44,911 bases of DNA from Companilactobacillus suantsaicola (GCF_004745525.1 NZ_RKLY01000022.1:1-44911); one strand, 5' to 3'; shown: positions 35,370 to 43,896, counted from the stretch's first letter. The notes: generated from the sequence alone by a model not told the origin. Numbers and translations: made by a program.

Positions 35370-35936
35370 ATGACAGCCGAAGCAGAATGGATTAAACAAG
35401 TTAAACTATATCGAGATTCAGATGCACTAAATTTATTGGTTCAAAAGTATCGACCAATGATCGATAACTTATATGGCCAGTACTTTATTGAAGGTTTTGA
35501 GCGCAGCGATTGGTATCAAGAAGCTTATTCAGTTTGTTTTGTAACATGTCTAAATTACGATGGCAGTAATGGTTCCAAGTTCGGCAGTTTTTATAAAATG
35601 AGATTTACGAATCATATGATCGATTTGATTAGAAAAGAAAGTGCAGCTAAGCGAAAAGCTAATCAGCAAACAACAAATATTGAGACTGTAATTAGAAGTG
35701 GAAAACTTGATAAGTTGAAGGTTTCGGAAGATAATTCAGTTGAATTTATTAGTGAAATAAAAAAAGCTATTCCTAAATTCAGTCGCCTTGAGCTAATTGG
35801 TTTTCAAATTGAATTAGGAGGCATTTCTGCTGAGACGGTCCGAAAGAAAACTAAACTTGAAAAGAGAAAACTTAAACGCGCAATTGCACGTTGTAAAAGT
35901 AAATTAAGAAAATTAGAAGATCAAGAAGAAGACTAG
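35370..35936 (+). CDS. Sigma-70 family RNA polymerase sigma factor (SigH/ComX-like)
   Basis: A 188-residue alternative sigma factor. Region 2 is recognisable (NLLVQKYRPMIDNLYGQYF, SDWYQEAYSVCFVTCLNYD, FGSFYKMRFTNHMIDLIRKES). Region 4 is degenerate and Lys-rich (SAETVRKKTKLEKRKLKRAI). The site between rlmB and rpmG is that of sigH in B. subtilis and of the competence sigma factor in lactobacilli such as L. sakei, so control of DNA-uptake genes is the likely role. There is no good Shine-Dalgarno before the ATG, which suggests low or conditional translation. Confidence 0.85.
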   Translation: MTAEAEWIKQVKLYRDSDALNLLVQKYRPMIDNLYGQYFIEGFERSDWYQEAYSVCFVTCLNYDGSNGSKFGSFYKMRFTNHMIDLIRKESAAKRKANQQTTNIETVIRSGKLDKLKVSEDNSVEFISEIKKAIPKFSRLELIGFQIELGGISAETVRKKTKLEKRKLKRAIARCKSKLRKLEDQEED

Positions 35937-36028
35937 ATAAATATTTGTCATGAGTTTGCAATGGACAATTCATGTTTGAGAGTTTACAATTAGTAAGATT
36001 AAGATATTAATTGTGTTTGGAGATAAAC

Positions 36029-36178
36029 ATGGGATTAAGAAAAGTTGCACTAGCTTGTACAGTTTGTGGTTCACGTAACTACACAATTACTGAAAACCCT
36101 AGTAGAACAGAGCGCTTGGAAGTAAAGAAGTTCTGTAAGCACTGTGGTAAGCATACATTACATAAAGAAACTAGATAA
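36029..36178 (+). CDS. rpmG: 50S ribosomal protein L33
   Basis: A 49-residue large-subunit protein. Two CxxC pairs (CTVCGS and CKHCGK) mark the zinc-binding form. TTTGGAGAT lies just before the ATG. TTGAGA at about 35976 with TAAGAT 18 nt on is a possible promoter. It sits 14 nt before secE, in the usual rpmG-secE-nusG order. Confidence 0.95.
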   Translation: MGLRKVALACTVCGSRNYTITENPSRTERLEVKKFCKHCGKHTLHKETR

Positions 36179-36192
36179 TCGCGGAGGAATAC

Positions 36193-36381
36193 ATGAAGTT
36201 ATTTAAATTTTTTGGTAGTGTCAAAAAAGAAATGAAATTAGTTGTTTGGCCTACATTTAAAGAAAACAGACGCGATACATGGACAGTTATCGCTACATCA
36301 TTAATGTACGCAGTCTTCTTTGCATTAGTTGACTGGGGATTACTTACATTACTACAGAAATTTATCATGGGTGGTAAATAG
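36193..36381 (+). CDS. secE: Preprotein translocase subunit SecE
   Basis: A 62-residue single-span membrane subunit of SecYEG. The amphipathic helix with conserved VKKEMKLVVWPT precedes one C-terminal membrane helix (IATSLMYAVFFALVDWGLLTLL). CGGAGG precedes the ATG. The length is typical of Gram-positive SecE. Confidence 0.96.
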   Translation: MKLFKFFGSVKKEMKLVVWPTFKENRRDTWTVIATSLMYAVFFALVDWGLLTLLQKFIMGGK

Positions 36382-36420
36382 TTTGTAAGTGTGTAAGAAA
36401 TTTGCTATGATATTAGCAAT

Positions 36421-36456
36421 AGGAAAAACTTCGACTGTGGTTCGGAGTTTTTTTAT
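36421..36456 (+). terminator. Terminator-like hairpin between secE and nusG
   Basis: AAAAACTTCGA, the loop CTGTGGT and TCGGAGTTTTT followed by more T. It lies 23 nt before nusG and may separate or attenuate it. Confidence 0.75.
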
Positions 36457-36478
36457 TTTGATTTTTTTGGAGGAAATT

Positions 36479-37024
36479 ATGGCTGAAGCTGGCGAAAAAC
36501 AATGGTATGTTCTACATACCTATTCAGGATATGAAAATAAAGTTAAGGAAAATCTCGAATCACGTGCCCAATCAATGGGTATGGAAGATTACATTTTCCA
36601 AGCAGTTGTTCCTGAAGAAGAAGAAACAAAAATGAAGAACGGTAAAGAAAAGAAAGAAATGGAAAAAACTTTCCCTGGTTACGTTTTAGTACAAATGGTT
36701 ATGAGTGATGAATCATGGTTTATCGTTCGTAATACACCAGGTGTTACCGGATTTGTCGGCAGTCACGGTTCTGGTAGTAAACCTGCACCATTATTACCTG
36801 AAGAAATTGACAACATCATGAAGCAATATGGTATGAGCGCAAACAAACCATCTGACTTCGAAATTGGCGAAACTGTTAAGATCACTGATGGTGCTTTCAC
36901 TGATACAACTGGTAAAATCACTGAAATTGATGATGAACATAGAAAACTTAAAGTTGACGTTGATATGTTTGGTCGTATGACTTCTGCTGAAGTTGACTTC
37001 ACATCAGTTGAAAAGCAAAAATAG
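36479..37024 (+). CDS. nusG: Transcription termination/antitermination protein NusG
   Basis: A 181-residue elongation factor. The NGN domain (QWYVLHTYSGYENKVKENLE, FPGYVLVQMVM, VRNTPGVTGFVG) is joined to a C-terminal KOW domain (GETVKITDGAFTDTTGKITEID). The ATG at 36479 is 5 nt from GGAGG; a longer in-frame start at 36389 would run through the terminator hairpin and is rejected. Confidence 0.97.
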   Translation: MAEAGEKQWYVLHTYSGYENKVKENLESRAQSMGMEDYIFQAVVPEEEETKMKNGKEKKEMEKTFPGYVLVQMVMSDESWFIVRNTPGVTGFVGSHGSGSKPAPLLPEEIDNIMKQYGMSANKPSDFEIGETVKITDGAFTDTTGKITEIDDEHRKLKVDVDMFGRMTSAEVDFTSVEKQK

Positions 37025-37027
37025 TTA

Positions 37028-37056
37028 TTGCTAAGACTAGTAGACCGTGCTACTAT
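37028..37056 (+). promoter_or_regulatory. Promoter of rplK-rplA
   Basis: TTGCTA (37028-37033), a 17-nt spacer and TACTAT (37051-37056), directly after nusG. Confidence 0.55.
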
Positions 37057-37083
37057 ATAACGGTATGTTTTTGACACATACAT

Positions 37084-37118
37084 GTGGGAGAGAAAATTTT
37101 CATTCTCATCATGACCAC
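37084..37118 (+). promoter_or_regulatory. Putative L1-binding leader before rplK
   Basis: GTGGGAGAG at the 5' end and GACCAC at the 3' end form a closing stem (GTGG/CCAC) around an asymmetric loop and an inner GAGA/TCTC stem. The same plan recurs at 37615-37651. It resembles the L1-stalk region of 23S rRNA, which starts GGUGGGAGG and closes with ACCACC. Autoregulation by L1 through such mimics is known in other bacteria; here it is inference. Confidence 0.5.
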
Positions 37119-37143
37119 ATCACGGAACAAGGAGGTATGCACC

Positions 37144-37566
37144 GTGGCTAAAAAAGTTGCTAACGTAGTAAAATTACAAATCCCTGCTGGACAGGCTACT
37201 CCAGCTCCTCCAGTTGGTCCTGCACTAGGACAAGCTGGAATTAACATTGTTGCCTTTACAAAGGACTTCAATGCGCGTACACAAGATCAAAAGGGTATGA
37301 TTATCCCTGTTGTTATCTCAGTATATGAAGATCGTTCATTCGATTTCGTTACTAAGACACCACCAGCTGCTGTTCTATTGAAGAAAGCTGCTGGCGTTGA
37401 AAAGGGCTCTGGCGAACCTAACACAAACAAGGTTGCCACTGTTACTGAAGACCAAGTTCGCGAAATTGCTGAAACCAAGATGAAAGACCTAAACGCTGCT
37501 AGTGTTGAATCTGCAATGCGTATGGTTGCTGGTACTGCAAGAAGTATGGGCTTTGAAGTAAAGTAA
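37144..37566 (+). CDS. rplK: 50S ribosomal protein L11
   Basis: A 140-residue GTPase-centre protein. It has [46 protein letters not shown] and the C-terminal RNA-binding domain. The start is GTG with AAGGAGG 7 nt upstream; the upstream in-frame ATG at 37084 lies in the leader element. It is co-transcribed with rplA. Confidence 0.97.
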   Translation: MAKKVANVVKLQIPAGQATPAPPVGPALGQAGINIVAFTKDFNARTQDQKGMIIPVVISVYEDRSFDFVTKTPPAAVLLKKAAGVEKGSGEPNTNKVATVTEDQVREIAETKMKDLNAASVESAMRMVAGTARSMGFEVK

Positions 37567-37614
37567 AAGACTAGATTGAGCAGTTTACAAAGAGTGTGAA
37601 AGCATTCTTAACAA

Positions 37615-37651
37615 GTGGGAGGAGAAAATTTAAATTCTTCGCAAAGACCAC
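37615..37651 (+). promoter_or_regulatory. Putative L1-binding leader before rplA
   Basis: GTGGGAGGAGAA, an AT-rich loop, TTCTTC, then GCAAAGA and CCAC. The stems GTGG/CCAC and GGAGAA/TTCTTC and the internal-loop sequences GGAG and GA match the element before rplK. It ends 5 nt before the AGGAGG of rplA, so binding could block initiation. Confidence 0.5.
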
Positions 37652-37671
37652 AAAGCAAGGAGGAACTTAGC

Positions 37672-38352
37672 ATGGCTAAGCATGGAAAAAAATATTTAGA
37701 AGCAATGAAACAAGTTGATAAAAACAAGAAGTACACTGCAGAAGAAGCTGTTGACTTACTTAAGAAGGTTAACTATGCCAAATTTGATGCAACTGTTGAA
37801 GTTGCCATCAACTTGGATGTAGATCCTAAGCAAGCTGATCAACAAATTCGTGGTGCTCTTGTCCTACCTAACGGTACTGGTAAGTCACAAAAGGTTATCG
37901 TCTTCGCTGAAGGACAACAAGCAAAGGATGCAGAAGCAGCCGGTGCTGATGTTGTTGGTTCAGATGATCTTGTTGAAAAGATCCAAGACGGTTGGTTAGA
38001 CTTTGATGTTGCCGTTGCTACACCACCTATGATGGCTAAAGTTGGTCGTCTAGGTCGTGTTCTTGGACCTAAAGGTTTGATGCCAAACCCTAAGACAGGT
38101 ACAGTTACAATGGATGTTACAAAGGCTGTTAATGATATTAAAGCCGGACAAGTTACATACCGTGTAGATCCAAATGGTTTGATTCACGCACCAATTGGTA
38201 AGTTGTCATTCGATACAGAAAAGATCACACAAAACTTTGATGCCTTCTACGGTGCTATTGTTAAAGCCCGTCCTGCATCACTTAAAGGTAATTATGTAAC
38301 AAGTGTTAACTTGACATCTACATTTGGACCTGGTCTAAAAATTAACGCTTAA
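37672..38352 (+). CDS. rplA: 50S ribosomal protein L1
   Basis: A 226-residue L1-stalk protein that also represses ribosomal mRNAs in other bacteria. It starts [16 protein letters not shown] and contains [16 protein letters not shown] and [29 protein letters not shown] lies 8 nt before the ATG at 37672; the longer frame from 37615 runs through the leader element. Confidence 0.97.
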   Translation: MAKHGKKYLEAMKQVDKNKKYTAEEAVDLLKKVNYAKFDATVEVAINLDVDPKQADQQIRGALVLPNGTGKSQKVIVFAEGQQAKDAEAAGADVVGSDDLVEKIQDGWLDFDVAVATPPMMAKVGRLGRVLGPKGLMPNPKTGTVTMDVTKAVNDIKAGQVTYRVDPNGLIHAPIGKLSFDTEKITQNFDAFYGAIVKARPASLKGNYVTSVNLTSTFGPGLKINA

Positions 38353-38354
38353 TG

Positions 38355-38383
38355 TTGACTAATAACCAAAATAATGATAAATT
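38355..38383 (+). promoter_or_regulatory. Promoter of rplJ-rplL
   Basis: TTGACT (38355-38360), a 17-nt spacer and TAAATT (38378-38383), just after rplA. Confidence 0.55.
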
Positions 38384-38394
38384 AGTATAGTTGA

Positions 38395-38500
38395 TTTCTA
38401 CCGAAGACTCAGGTGATGAAAGTCTTAATATCCTGCCGAGGCCAGAAGATTATTTCACTTAATCTCTGTGTCCTTTGGGCACAGAGATTTTATTATTTTT
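38395..38500 (+). promoter_or_regulatory. L10 ribosomal protein leader
   Basis: The segments CCGAAGACTCAGGTG and CCTGCCGAGG, followed by a terminator hairpin, match the Firmicutes L10 leader. There the L10-L12 complex binds the leader and causes premature termination. Its position directly before rplJ agrees. Confidence 0.88.
38461..38497 (+). terminator. Attenuator of the L10 leader
   Basis: AATCTCTGTGTCC-TTT-GGGCACAGAGATT, a 13-bp stem with one G-T pair, followed by a T-rich tract. Confidence 0.88.
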
Positions 38501-38551
38501 AACCCTAATTTGTAGATATTAACTAAAAAATTGTGGAGGTGAAACGTAATA

Positions 38552-39058
38552 ATGAAGCAAGAAGTATTAGCACAAAAACAAGCACAAGTTGATGAAATTG
38601 CTAAGCAACTTACAGGCGCAAAGTCAGTTATCGTTGTTGACTACTTGGGTCTAACTGTTGAACAAGCAACAGAAATGCGTGCCGAATTACGTGAACAAAA
38701 TGCTACTATGCAAGTTGTTAAGAATACAATCTTGAGACGTGCAGCTGAAAAAGCTGGTGTTGAAGGTCTAGAGAAGTTCTTCGTTGGACCAACAGCTATC
38801 GCTTATTCTGAAGAAGATCCTGTTGGACCTGCTAAAGTAGCTGCTAAGTTTGCCAAAGATGTTGAATCCGTTGAAATCAAGGGTGGAATCATCGAAGGTA
38901 AAGCTGCTTCTCTTGAAGAAATTCAAGAACTTGCAACACTACCAGACAGAGATGGCTTGCTATCTATGTTGGTATCTGTATTACAAGCTCCTGTTCGTGA
39001 CTTTGCTATGGTTGTTAAGGCAATCGCAGATAAAGAAGACGAAGGCCAAGAAGCTTAA
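38552..39058 (+). CDS. rplJ: 50S ribosomal protein L10
   Basis: A 168-residue stalk-base protein. It has LTGAKSVIVVDYLGLTVEQATEMR and the VVKNTILRRAAEKAG region; the C-terminal helix binds L7/L12 dimers. GTGGAGGT precedes the ATG by about 10 nt. It is the first gene of rplJL, controlled by the L10 leader. Confidence 0.97.
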   Translation: MKQEVLAQKQAQVDEIAKQLTGAKSVIVVDYLGLTVEQATEMRAELREQNATMQVVKNTILRRAAEKAGVEGLEKFFVGPTAIAYSEEDPVGPAKVAAKFAKDVESVEIKGGIIEGKAASLEEIQELATLPDRDGLLSMLVSVLQAPVRDFAMVVKAIADKEDEGQEA

Positions 39059-39099
39059 TTTAATTTAAAAAAAACTCATAATATTTGGAGGATACAATA

Positions 39100-39468
39100 A
39101 TGGCTTTAGATACACAAAAGATTATTGATGATTTAAAAGATGCTTCAATTCTAGAACTTAACGACCTTGTTAAGGCTATTGAAGAAGAATTTGATGTTAA
39201 GGCTGCTGCTCCAGTTGCTGCTGCCGGTGCTGCTGGTGGAGACGCTGCTGCTGAAAAAGACTCATTTGATGTTGAACTTACAGAAGCAGGTCAAGAAAAG
39301 GTTAAGGTTATCAAGGAAGTTCGTGGTATCACAGGACTTGGCTTGAAGGACTCAAAGGACCTTGTTGATGGTGCTCCTAAGGTTATCAAGGAAGGCGTTG
39401 CTAAGGCTGACGCTGACGACATGAAGGCTAAACTTGAAGCTGTTGGTGCAACAGTTACATTGAAGTAA
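39100..39468 (+). CDS. rplL: 50S ribosomal protein L7/L12
   Basis: A 122-residue stalk protein. N-terminal dimerisation helices, an Ala/Gly hinge ([19 protein letters not shown]) and a C-terminal domain with [23 protein letters not shown]. The ATG at 39100 is preceded by TTTGGAGGA. Strong codon bias. Confidence 0.98.
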   Translation: MALDTQKIIDDLKDASILELNDLVKAIEEEFDVKAAAPVAAAGAAGGDAAAEKDSFDVELTEAGQEKVKVIKEVRGITGLGLKDSKDLVDGAPKVIKEGVAKADADDMKAKLEAVGATVTLK

Positions 39469-39486
39469 TAACTTTATGTTAAAATT

Positions 39487-39511
39487 AATCCTCGTAAGAG
39501 GATTTTTTTTT
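39487..39511 (+). terminator. Terminator after rplL
   Basis: AATCCTC-GTAA-GAGGATT followed by a T-run. Confidence 0.9.
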
Positions 39512-39539
39512 ACCCTCAAATAGAGGAAAGGGGAAACTT

Positions 39540-40142
39540 ATGGCTAATCAATATTTTGACAATACGCCTGATCTAGAACATGAGTTAAAAAAATTCGATT
39601 TCACTTTGAGAAAGCATAATTTACATTTTATTTCTGACAGTGGAGTTTTCTCACGCCAAACAATTGATTACGGCTCTAGAGTTTTGATCGATGCAATTGA
39701 TTTTCAAAATGTTCCTGAAGGTAATATTTTGGATGTCGGTTGTGGATATGGACCAATCGGTTTAGCCTTGGCTAAAGAACAAACTAGTCGGACGGTGACG
39801 ATGGTTGATGTTAATTTAAGAGCGTTGGATCTAGCTAAGCAAAATGCTGAAAATAACAACATTAAGAATGTCGATATTTTCGAATCGGATGTTTACAAAA
39901 ATGTTCAAGAAAACTATGCTCTAGTTGTATCAAATCCGCCAGTCCGCGCTGGTAAAGCAGTCGTGATGGCTATTTTGCAACAGGCGAAAGATCACTTGCT
40001 CAAAAACGGTGAATTGTGGATTGTCTTGCAAAAGAAACAGGGTGCACCTTCGGCTAAAAAGTTGATGGATGAAACTTTTGGAAACGTTGAAATCGTCACG
40101 CGGGCAAAGGGTTATTATATTTTGAAAAGTAAATTGATTTAA
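39540..40142 (+). CDS. Class I SAM-dependent methyltransferase, RsmC-like (YbxB)
   Basis: A 200-residue predicted rRNA methyltransferase. The SAM-binding loop is LDVGCGYGPIGLALA, and the catalytic motif VSNPPVRAGKAV resembles the NPPFH-type guanine methylation motif of RsmC/RsmD. A position after rplL matches ybxB of B. subtilis. GGGG lies before the ATG. The exact target base is not known from sequence. Confidence 0.9.
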   Translation: MANQYFDNTPDLEHELKKFDFTLRKHNLHFISDSGVFSRQTIDYGSRVLIDAIDFQNVPEGNILDVGCGYGPIGLALAKEQTSRTVTMVDVNLRALDLAKQNAENNNIKNVDIFESDVYKNVQENYALVVSNPPVRAGKAVVMAILQQAKDHLLKNGELWIVLQKKQGAPSAKKLMDETFGNVEIVTRAKGYYILKSKLI

Positions 40143-40185
40143 AAATTTGCGCAGTATGTTATATTCTTGTTGGAGGCGTTTACAT

Positions 40186-40500
40186 ATGAAGAAGAAAATT
40201 TTAATCGTATCAATTTTATCTGTAGTTTCAGCAGGACTATTTTTAGCAATTTATGCATTGATTCATTTTTTAAAGAACCGCTCGATTAAAAAAGACCGTG
40301 AAAAATTGGAAAGTATGGTCGACAAATATTTACACGGCAATGATAAATTAATGGAATTCGTGGGGACTTTGTCTGATAGTCAAGTTCGTGAATTGGTTGA
40401 AATTCTTGACTCACTGCAAAGACAAAGAGAGCAATTGAAGTTGAAATCTCCTAACATTCCCCAATATTTAGAACAGAAAGTAACCAATTTAATTAGTTAA
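40186..40500 (+). CDS. Hypothetical single-span membrane protein, 104 residues
   Basis: No family recognised. An N-terminal membrane helix (residues 5-28) is followed by a basic turn (KNRSIKKDREKLE) and a helical, probably coiled-coil domain with a short amphipathic motif (TLSDSQVRELVEILDSLQRQREQL). The ATG at 40186 has TGGAGG 10 nt upstream; the longer frame from 40147 contains that site. It lies 1 nt before tadA, so the two are translated from one message. Confidence 0.78.
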   Translation: MKKKILIVSILSVVSAGLFLAIYALIHFLKNRSIKKDREKLESMVDKYLHGNDKLMEFVGTLSDSQVRELVEILDSLQRQREQLKLKSPNIPQYLEQKVTNLIS

Positions 40501-40501
40501 A

Positions 40502-40978
40502 ATGATATTTTCAGAAACAGAAATTGATCAATATATGGATCTAGCGATTGCCGAAGCTAAAAAGGCTGAGACTAGAAGAGAAGTACCGATTGGTTGTGTC
40601 ATCGTTGATAACACTACTGGTGAGGTTATTTCGACTGGCTCTAATGAACGTGAAGAGACCCAAAATGCTATCAAGCATGCCGAAATCATTGCCATTGAAG
40701 CTGCCTGTGAAAAGATTAGTAGCTGGCGTTTAGAACACACGAGTTTATTTGTGACTTTGGAACCTTGTCCAATGTGTGCTGGGGCCATCATTAATAGTCG
40801 AATCGAAGAAGTTATTTTTGGAGCGAGTGACCCGAAAGCTGGGTCGGTTGGTTCAATCAATAATTTGTTAGCTGAGACGGCTTACAATCACCAACCAGAG
40901 GTTTTAGGTGGCGTTAAGGCAGAAGAAACGGGCGACTTATTACGCAATTTCTTTCGGGAAATTCGCCGGAAAAAGTAG
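40502..40978 (+). CDS. tadA: tRNA-specific adenosine deaminase
   Basis: A 158-residue zinc enzyme converting A34 of tRNA-Arg(ACG) to inosine. Active site: KHAEIIAIEAA (zinc His and catalytic Glu) and EPCPMCAGAIINSRI (two zinc Cys). The ATG lies one base after the preceding stop with no clear Shine-Dalgarno, which suggests translational coupling. The order tadA, SRP RNA, dnaX is classic for Firmicutes. Confidence 0.95.
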   Translation: MIFSETEIDQYMDLAIAEAKKAETRREVPIGCVIVDNTTGEVISTGSNEREETQNAIKHAEIIAIEAACEKISSWRLEHTSLFVTLEPCPMCAGAIINSRIEEVIFGASDPKAGSVGSINNLLAETAYNHQPEVLGGVKAEETGDLLRNFFREIRRKK

Positions 40979-41009
40979 CAAAAATGTTTTATTTATAGTA
41001 TCATAGTTA

Positions 41010-41104
41010 TTGCCGCAAGGCCTTAGGGCAATGGTGCTCTTACAAATCGTGTCAGATCCGGAAGGAAGCAGCACTAAGTAAGGTGTATCATGTGCCTTTT
41101 GTTA
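41010..41104 (+). ncRNA. ffs: Signal recognition particle RNA, small bacterial type
   Basis: The universally conserved hairpin tip GTCAGATCCGGAAGGAAGCA is at 41051-41070, with flanking complementary arms (TTGCCGCAAGG side with the GTGCCTTTT side). About 95 nt, the short form without an Alu domain. The location between tadA and dnaX is conserved. The ends are approximate. Confidence 0.92.
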
Positions 41105-41115
41105 TGTATATTAGC

Positions 41116-41145
41116 CTCCTAACCAATTTGGTTAGGAGTTTTTTT
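41116..41145 (+). terminator. Terminator of SRP RNA
   Basis: CTCCTAACC-AATTT-GGTTAGGAG followed by seven T, a perfect 9-bp stem. Confidence 0.93.
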
Positions 41146-41201
41146 GATTACTCAAAAAATTTTGCGTAATTTTTTCCAGACGGTCTTTGGCAAAAGTCTT
41201 G

Positions 41202-41210
41202 TGGTAAAAT
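41202..41210 (+). promoter_or_regulatory. Extended -10 promoter of dnaX
   Basis: TGGTAAAAT, a TGn-extended -10 with TAAAAT at 41205-41210. The -35 is poor. It is 30 nt before the dnaX start. Confidence 0.45.
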
Positions 41211-41239
41211 TTAGATATTAGATTTTTAAAGGAGAAAAT

Positions 41240-42955
41240 ATGGCATATCAAGCACTTTATCGAGTTTGGCGTCCCCAAACTTTTTCTGATGTAATCGGCC
41301 AAGATGTCATCACGCAAACCTTGAGAAATGCGGTCGCTAGTCATATGACCAGTCACGCGTATTTATTCAGTGGTCCCCGTGGTACTGGGAAAACATCTTG
41401 TGCCAAAATTTTAGCCAAAGCGGTGAATTGCCTTAATCCACATGACGGCGAACCTTGCAATGAATGTGAGATTTGTAAAGCTGCCAATGAGAATCGTTTA
41501 AATGATGTGATTGAAATCGATGCTGCTTCGAACAACGGTGTTGAAGAGATCCGTGATATTCGTGACAAAGTTAAGTACGCACCAACCGAAGCTAAGTTCA
41601 AAGTCTATATTATTGATGAAGTTCATATGCTTTCTCAAGGTGCTTTCAATGCCTTGTTGAAAACTTTGGAAGAGCCACCTGAGAACGTCATGTTCATTTT
41701 GGCGACAACTGAACCGCAAAAGATTCCCGCTACAATTATTTCTCGGACGCAGAGTTTTAATTTCCGCAGAATTTCCAAACAAGACATTTTGCAACGAATG
41801 GAATTTATTTTAAAAGATAAACAAATTGATTTTGACGAAGAAGCACTGAACATTATCGCTGCCTCTGCTGAAGGTGGAATGCGTGATGCTTTGAGTATTT
41901 TGGATCAAGCCTTATCATATGGTGATGATCAATTGACGTTGAAAAATGCTCAAGAAGTTACCGGTGCTTTAAGTAATGAACAGATTACTTCATACATGCA
42001 AGCTATCGCTGATAATAATCCGGCCGAAGCGTTGACTAGTTTGTACCAAATTTTAGCCAGTGGACGCTCAGCTTTGAGATTCACGGAGATGATTATTCGG
42101 GTATGTCGAAATCTAATTTTGTATAATTCGGATTCCGATTTGTCCGAAAAAATGGATAAGTCAGTTATGACCAAAGAATTGTTGGCAATTGCTGATAAAT
42201 TCGATAACGCACGCCTGTTTTACATCGTCGATCAAGTCAGTGCGACTCAAAAGAATCTCAAGAATTCCAATCAAACTGACATTTATATGGAAATTTTGAC
42301 CGTTAAGATTTCTGAACCAAAAGTTGCCCAAGCACAAACGCAAGCAAATCTTCAAGAACCAAGTGAAGCTGTGGACAATGAAGTGATCGATAAACTTCGT
42401 GATGAAGTGTCACATTTGCAAAATGAAGTGAAGAATTTAGCAACTGGTGAAGTTAAAAAACCGGTTGTTAAAAAGACTCATCGTCGCACGAAGAATAACA
42501 CTCGTCTCAATAAGACGGCCATTTACAAAGTTCTCGGTAGTGCCACTAAGTCTGACTTAATGGAAGCGCGAGATATTTGGCCCGATTTAATGAGTATGCT
42601 TTCAATCACCCAACGTGCTATGATGAAAGTCGCTGATCCGGTAGCGGCCTCAAAAGATGGCATCGTCGTAGCTTTCGATTACGAAATGTGGTTTGAACAG
42701 GCTCAAGATGATACCGAATTTTTATCTGAATTAAGTAATAATGCTGGTCGACTTTTGAAGAAGGACTGTCAAATAGTACTTGTTCCTAAAGCCGATTGGC
42801 CTAAGATTCGAAAAGAATATATTGATAACAATATTGATTTAAACAATCAAGGTAAAGTAGAATCTAAGCAAGAACCAAAAAAGAAAACTGATCCCACCGT
42901 TGATGAAGCAGTAAAATTATTTGGTGACGATATAGTTGATATAAAAAATGACTAG
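41240..42955 (+). CDS. dnaX: DNA polymerase III subunit gamma/tau
   Basis: A 571-residue clamp-loader ATPase. Walker A GPRGTGKTS, zinc Cys cluster (CLNPHDGEPCNECEIC), Walker B region IDEVHMLS, and TTEPQKIPATIISRTQSF with the arginine-finger area. The C-terminal part (from about residue 385) is Lys-rich with a tau-type domain. AAGGAG precedes the ATG. In frame near the 3' end is the heptamer A AAA AAG (42877-42883). It is followed by ybaB and recR in the usual order. Confidence 0.96.
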   Translation: MAYQALYRVWRPQTFSDVIGQDVITQTLRNAVASHMTSHAYLFSGPRGTGKTSCAKILAKAVNCLNPHDGEPCNECEICKAANENRLNDVIEIDAASNNGVEEIRDIRDKVKYAPTEAKFKVYIIDEVHMLSQGAFNALLKTLEEPPENVMFILATTEPQKIPATIISRTQSFNFRRISKQDILQRMEFILKDKQIDFDEEALNIIAASAEGGMRDALSILDQALSYGDDQLTLKNAQEVTGALSNEQITSYMQAIADNNPAEALTSLYQILASGRSALRFTEMIIRVCRNLILYNSDSDLSEKMDKSVMTKELLAIADKFDNARLFYIVDQVSATQKNLKNSNQTDIYMEILTVKISEPKVAQAQTQANLQEPSEAVDNEVIDKLRDEVSHLQNEVKNLATGEVKKPVVKKTHRRTKNNTRLNKTAIYKVLGSATKSDLMEARDIWPDLMSMLSITQRAMMKVADPVAASKDGIVVAFDYEMWFEQAQDDTEFLSELSNNAGRLLKKDCQIVLVPKADWPKIRKEYIDNNIDLNNQGKVESKQEPKKKTDPTVDEAVKLFGDDIVDIKND

Positions 42956-42967
42956 GAGGATTTTTTC

Positions 42968-43297
42968 ATGAGTAAAGGAATGCCAAATATGGGCGGAATG
43001 GGTGGCAACATGGCCAACATTATGCGCCAAGCTCAAAAGATGCAAAAAGAAGTCCAAGCAACAACTGAAGAATTGAACAAGACAGAATACACAGGTAAGT
43101 CAGTTGATGATTTTGTCACAGTTAAAGTTACCGGTGACAAGAAAATTGCTGATATGACAATCAGTGAAAAGATCATCGATCCAGATGATCCAGACACATT
43201 ACAAGATATGCTGATCGATGCTTTAAATAATGCCTTTGAAGCTGTCGATAATGATAAACAAGCAAAATTAGGTAAATACACAAACGGGTTGATGTAA
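42968..43297 (+). CDS. YbaB/EbfC family nucleoid-associated protein
   Basis: A 109-residue small DNA-binding protein. A Met/Gly-rich N terminus ([21 protein letters not shown]) is followed by the strand-rich core ([15 protein letters not shown]) and a C-terminal helix. TAGGAGG precedes the ATG. Its stop overlaps the recR start (TAATG), so the two are coupled. Confidence 0.95.
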   Translation: MSKGMPNMGGMGGNMANIMRQAQKMQKEVQATTEELNKTEYTGKSVDDFVTVKVTGDKKIADMTISEKIIDPDDPDTLQDMLIDALNNAFEAVDNDKQAKLGKYTNGLM

Positions 43298-43896
43298 TGA
43301 AATATCCAGAACCAATATCAAAATTAATTGATAGTTATATGATGTTACCAGGAATCGGTCGTAAGACCGCAACCAGAATGGCTTTTTTTACACTTGGATT
43401 AGATAAAGACCAAGTGCAAGAATTTGCCAATAATTTAATTTCCGCTAAGACAGATCTAAAGACTTGTCGAATTTGTGGAAATATTACCACTGAGGATGTT
43501 TGCAACATATGTGCCGATAAGAATCGTGATCAGTCGACTATTTTGGTAGTTGAACAAGCTAAAGACATCATGTCACTCGATGATATGAATGGCTACAACG
43601 GCTTATATCACGTGCTAGGAGGGGTCTTATCACCAGTAGATGGAGTTGGCCCAGAAGATTTGAATATTAAGTTATTACTAAATCGTTTGAAGGAAAATCA
43701 ACACGTCAAAGAGTTGATAATTGCTACCAACGCAACCCCAGAAGGAGAAGCAACCGCTCAATATTTAGCCAAATTAGTTAAGCCAGCTGGAATAAAAGTA
43801 ACTAGACTAGCACACGGACTAGCTGTTGGATCTGATATCGAATATGCAGACGAGATGACTTTGAAGAGTGCGGTACTAGGTCGCAGGGAGATTTAA
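43297..43896 (+). CDS. recR: Recombination protein RecR
   Basis: A 199-residue ring-forming recombination mediator acting with RecF and RecO. It has a helix-hairpin-helix ([15 protein letters not shown]), a C4 zinc finger (CRICGN...CNICAD), a Toprim domain ([26 protein letters not shown]) and a C-terminal Walker-like tail. It starts on the overlapping ATG of TAATG after ybaB. Confidence 0.97.
   Translation: MKYPEPISKLIDSYMMLPGIGRKTATRMAFFTLGLDKDQVQEFANNLISAKTDLKTCRICGNITTEDVCNICADKNRDQSTILVVEQAKDIMSLDDMNGYNGLYHVLGGVLSPVDGVGPEDLNIKLLLNRLKENQHVKELIIATNATPEGEATAQYLAKLVKPAGIKVTRLAHGLAVGSDIEYADEMTLKSAVLGRREI

Noticed and set aside
36389-36478. Upstream ATG start for nusG
   Set aside because: The extension would be translated through the terminator hairpin; ATG at 36479 has GGAGG and begins the NGN domain normally.
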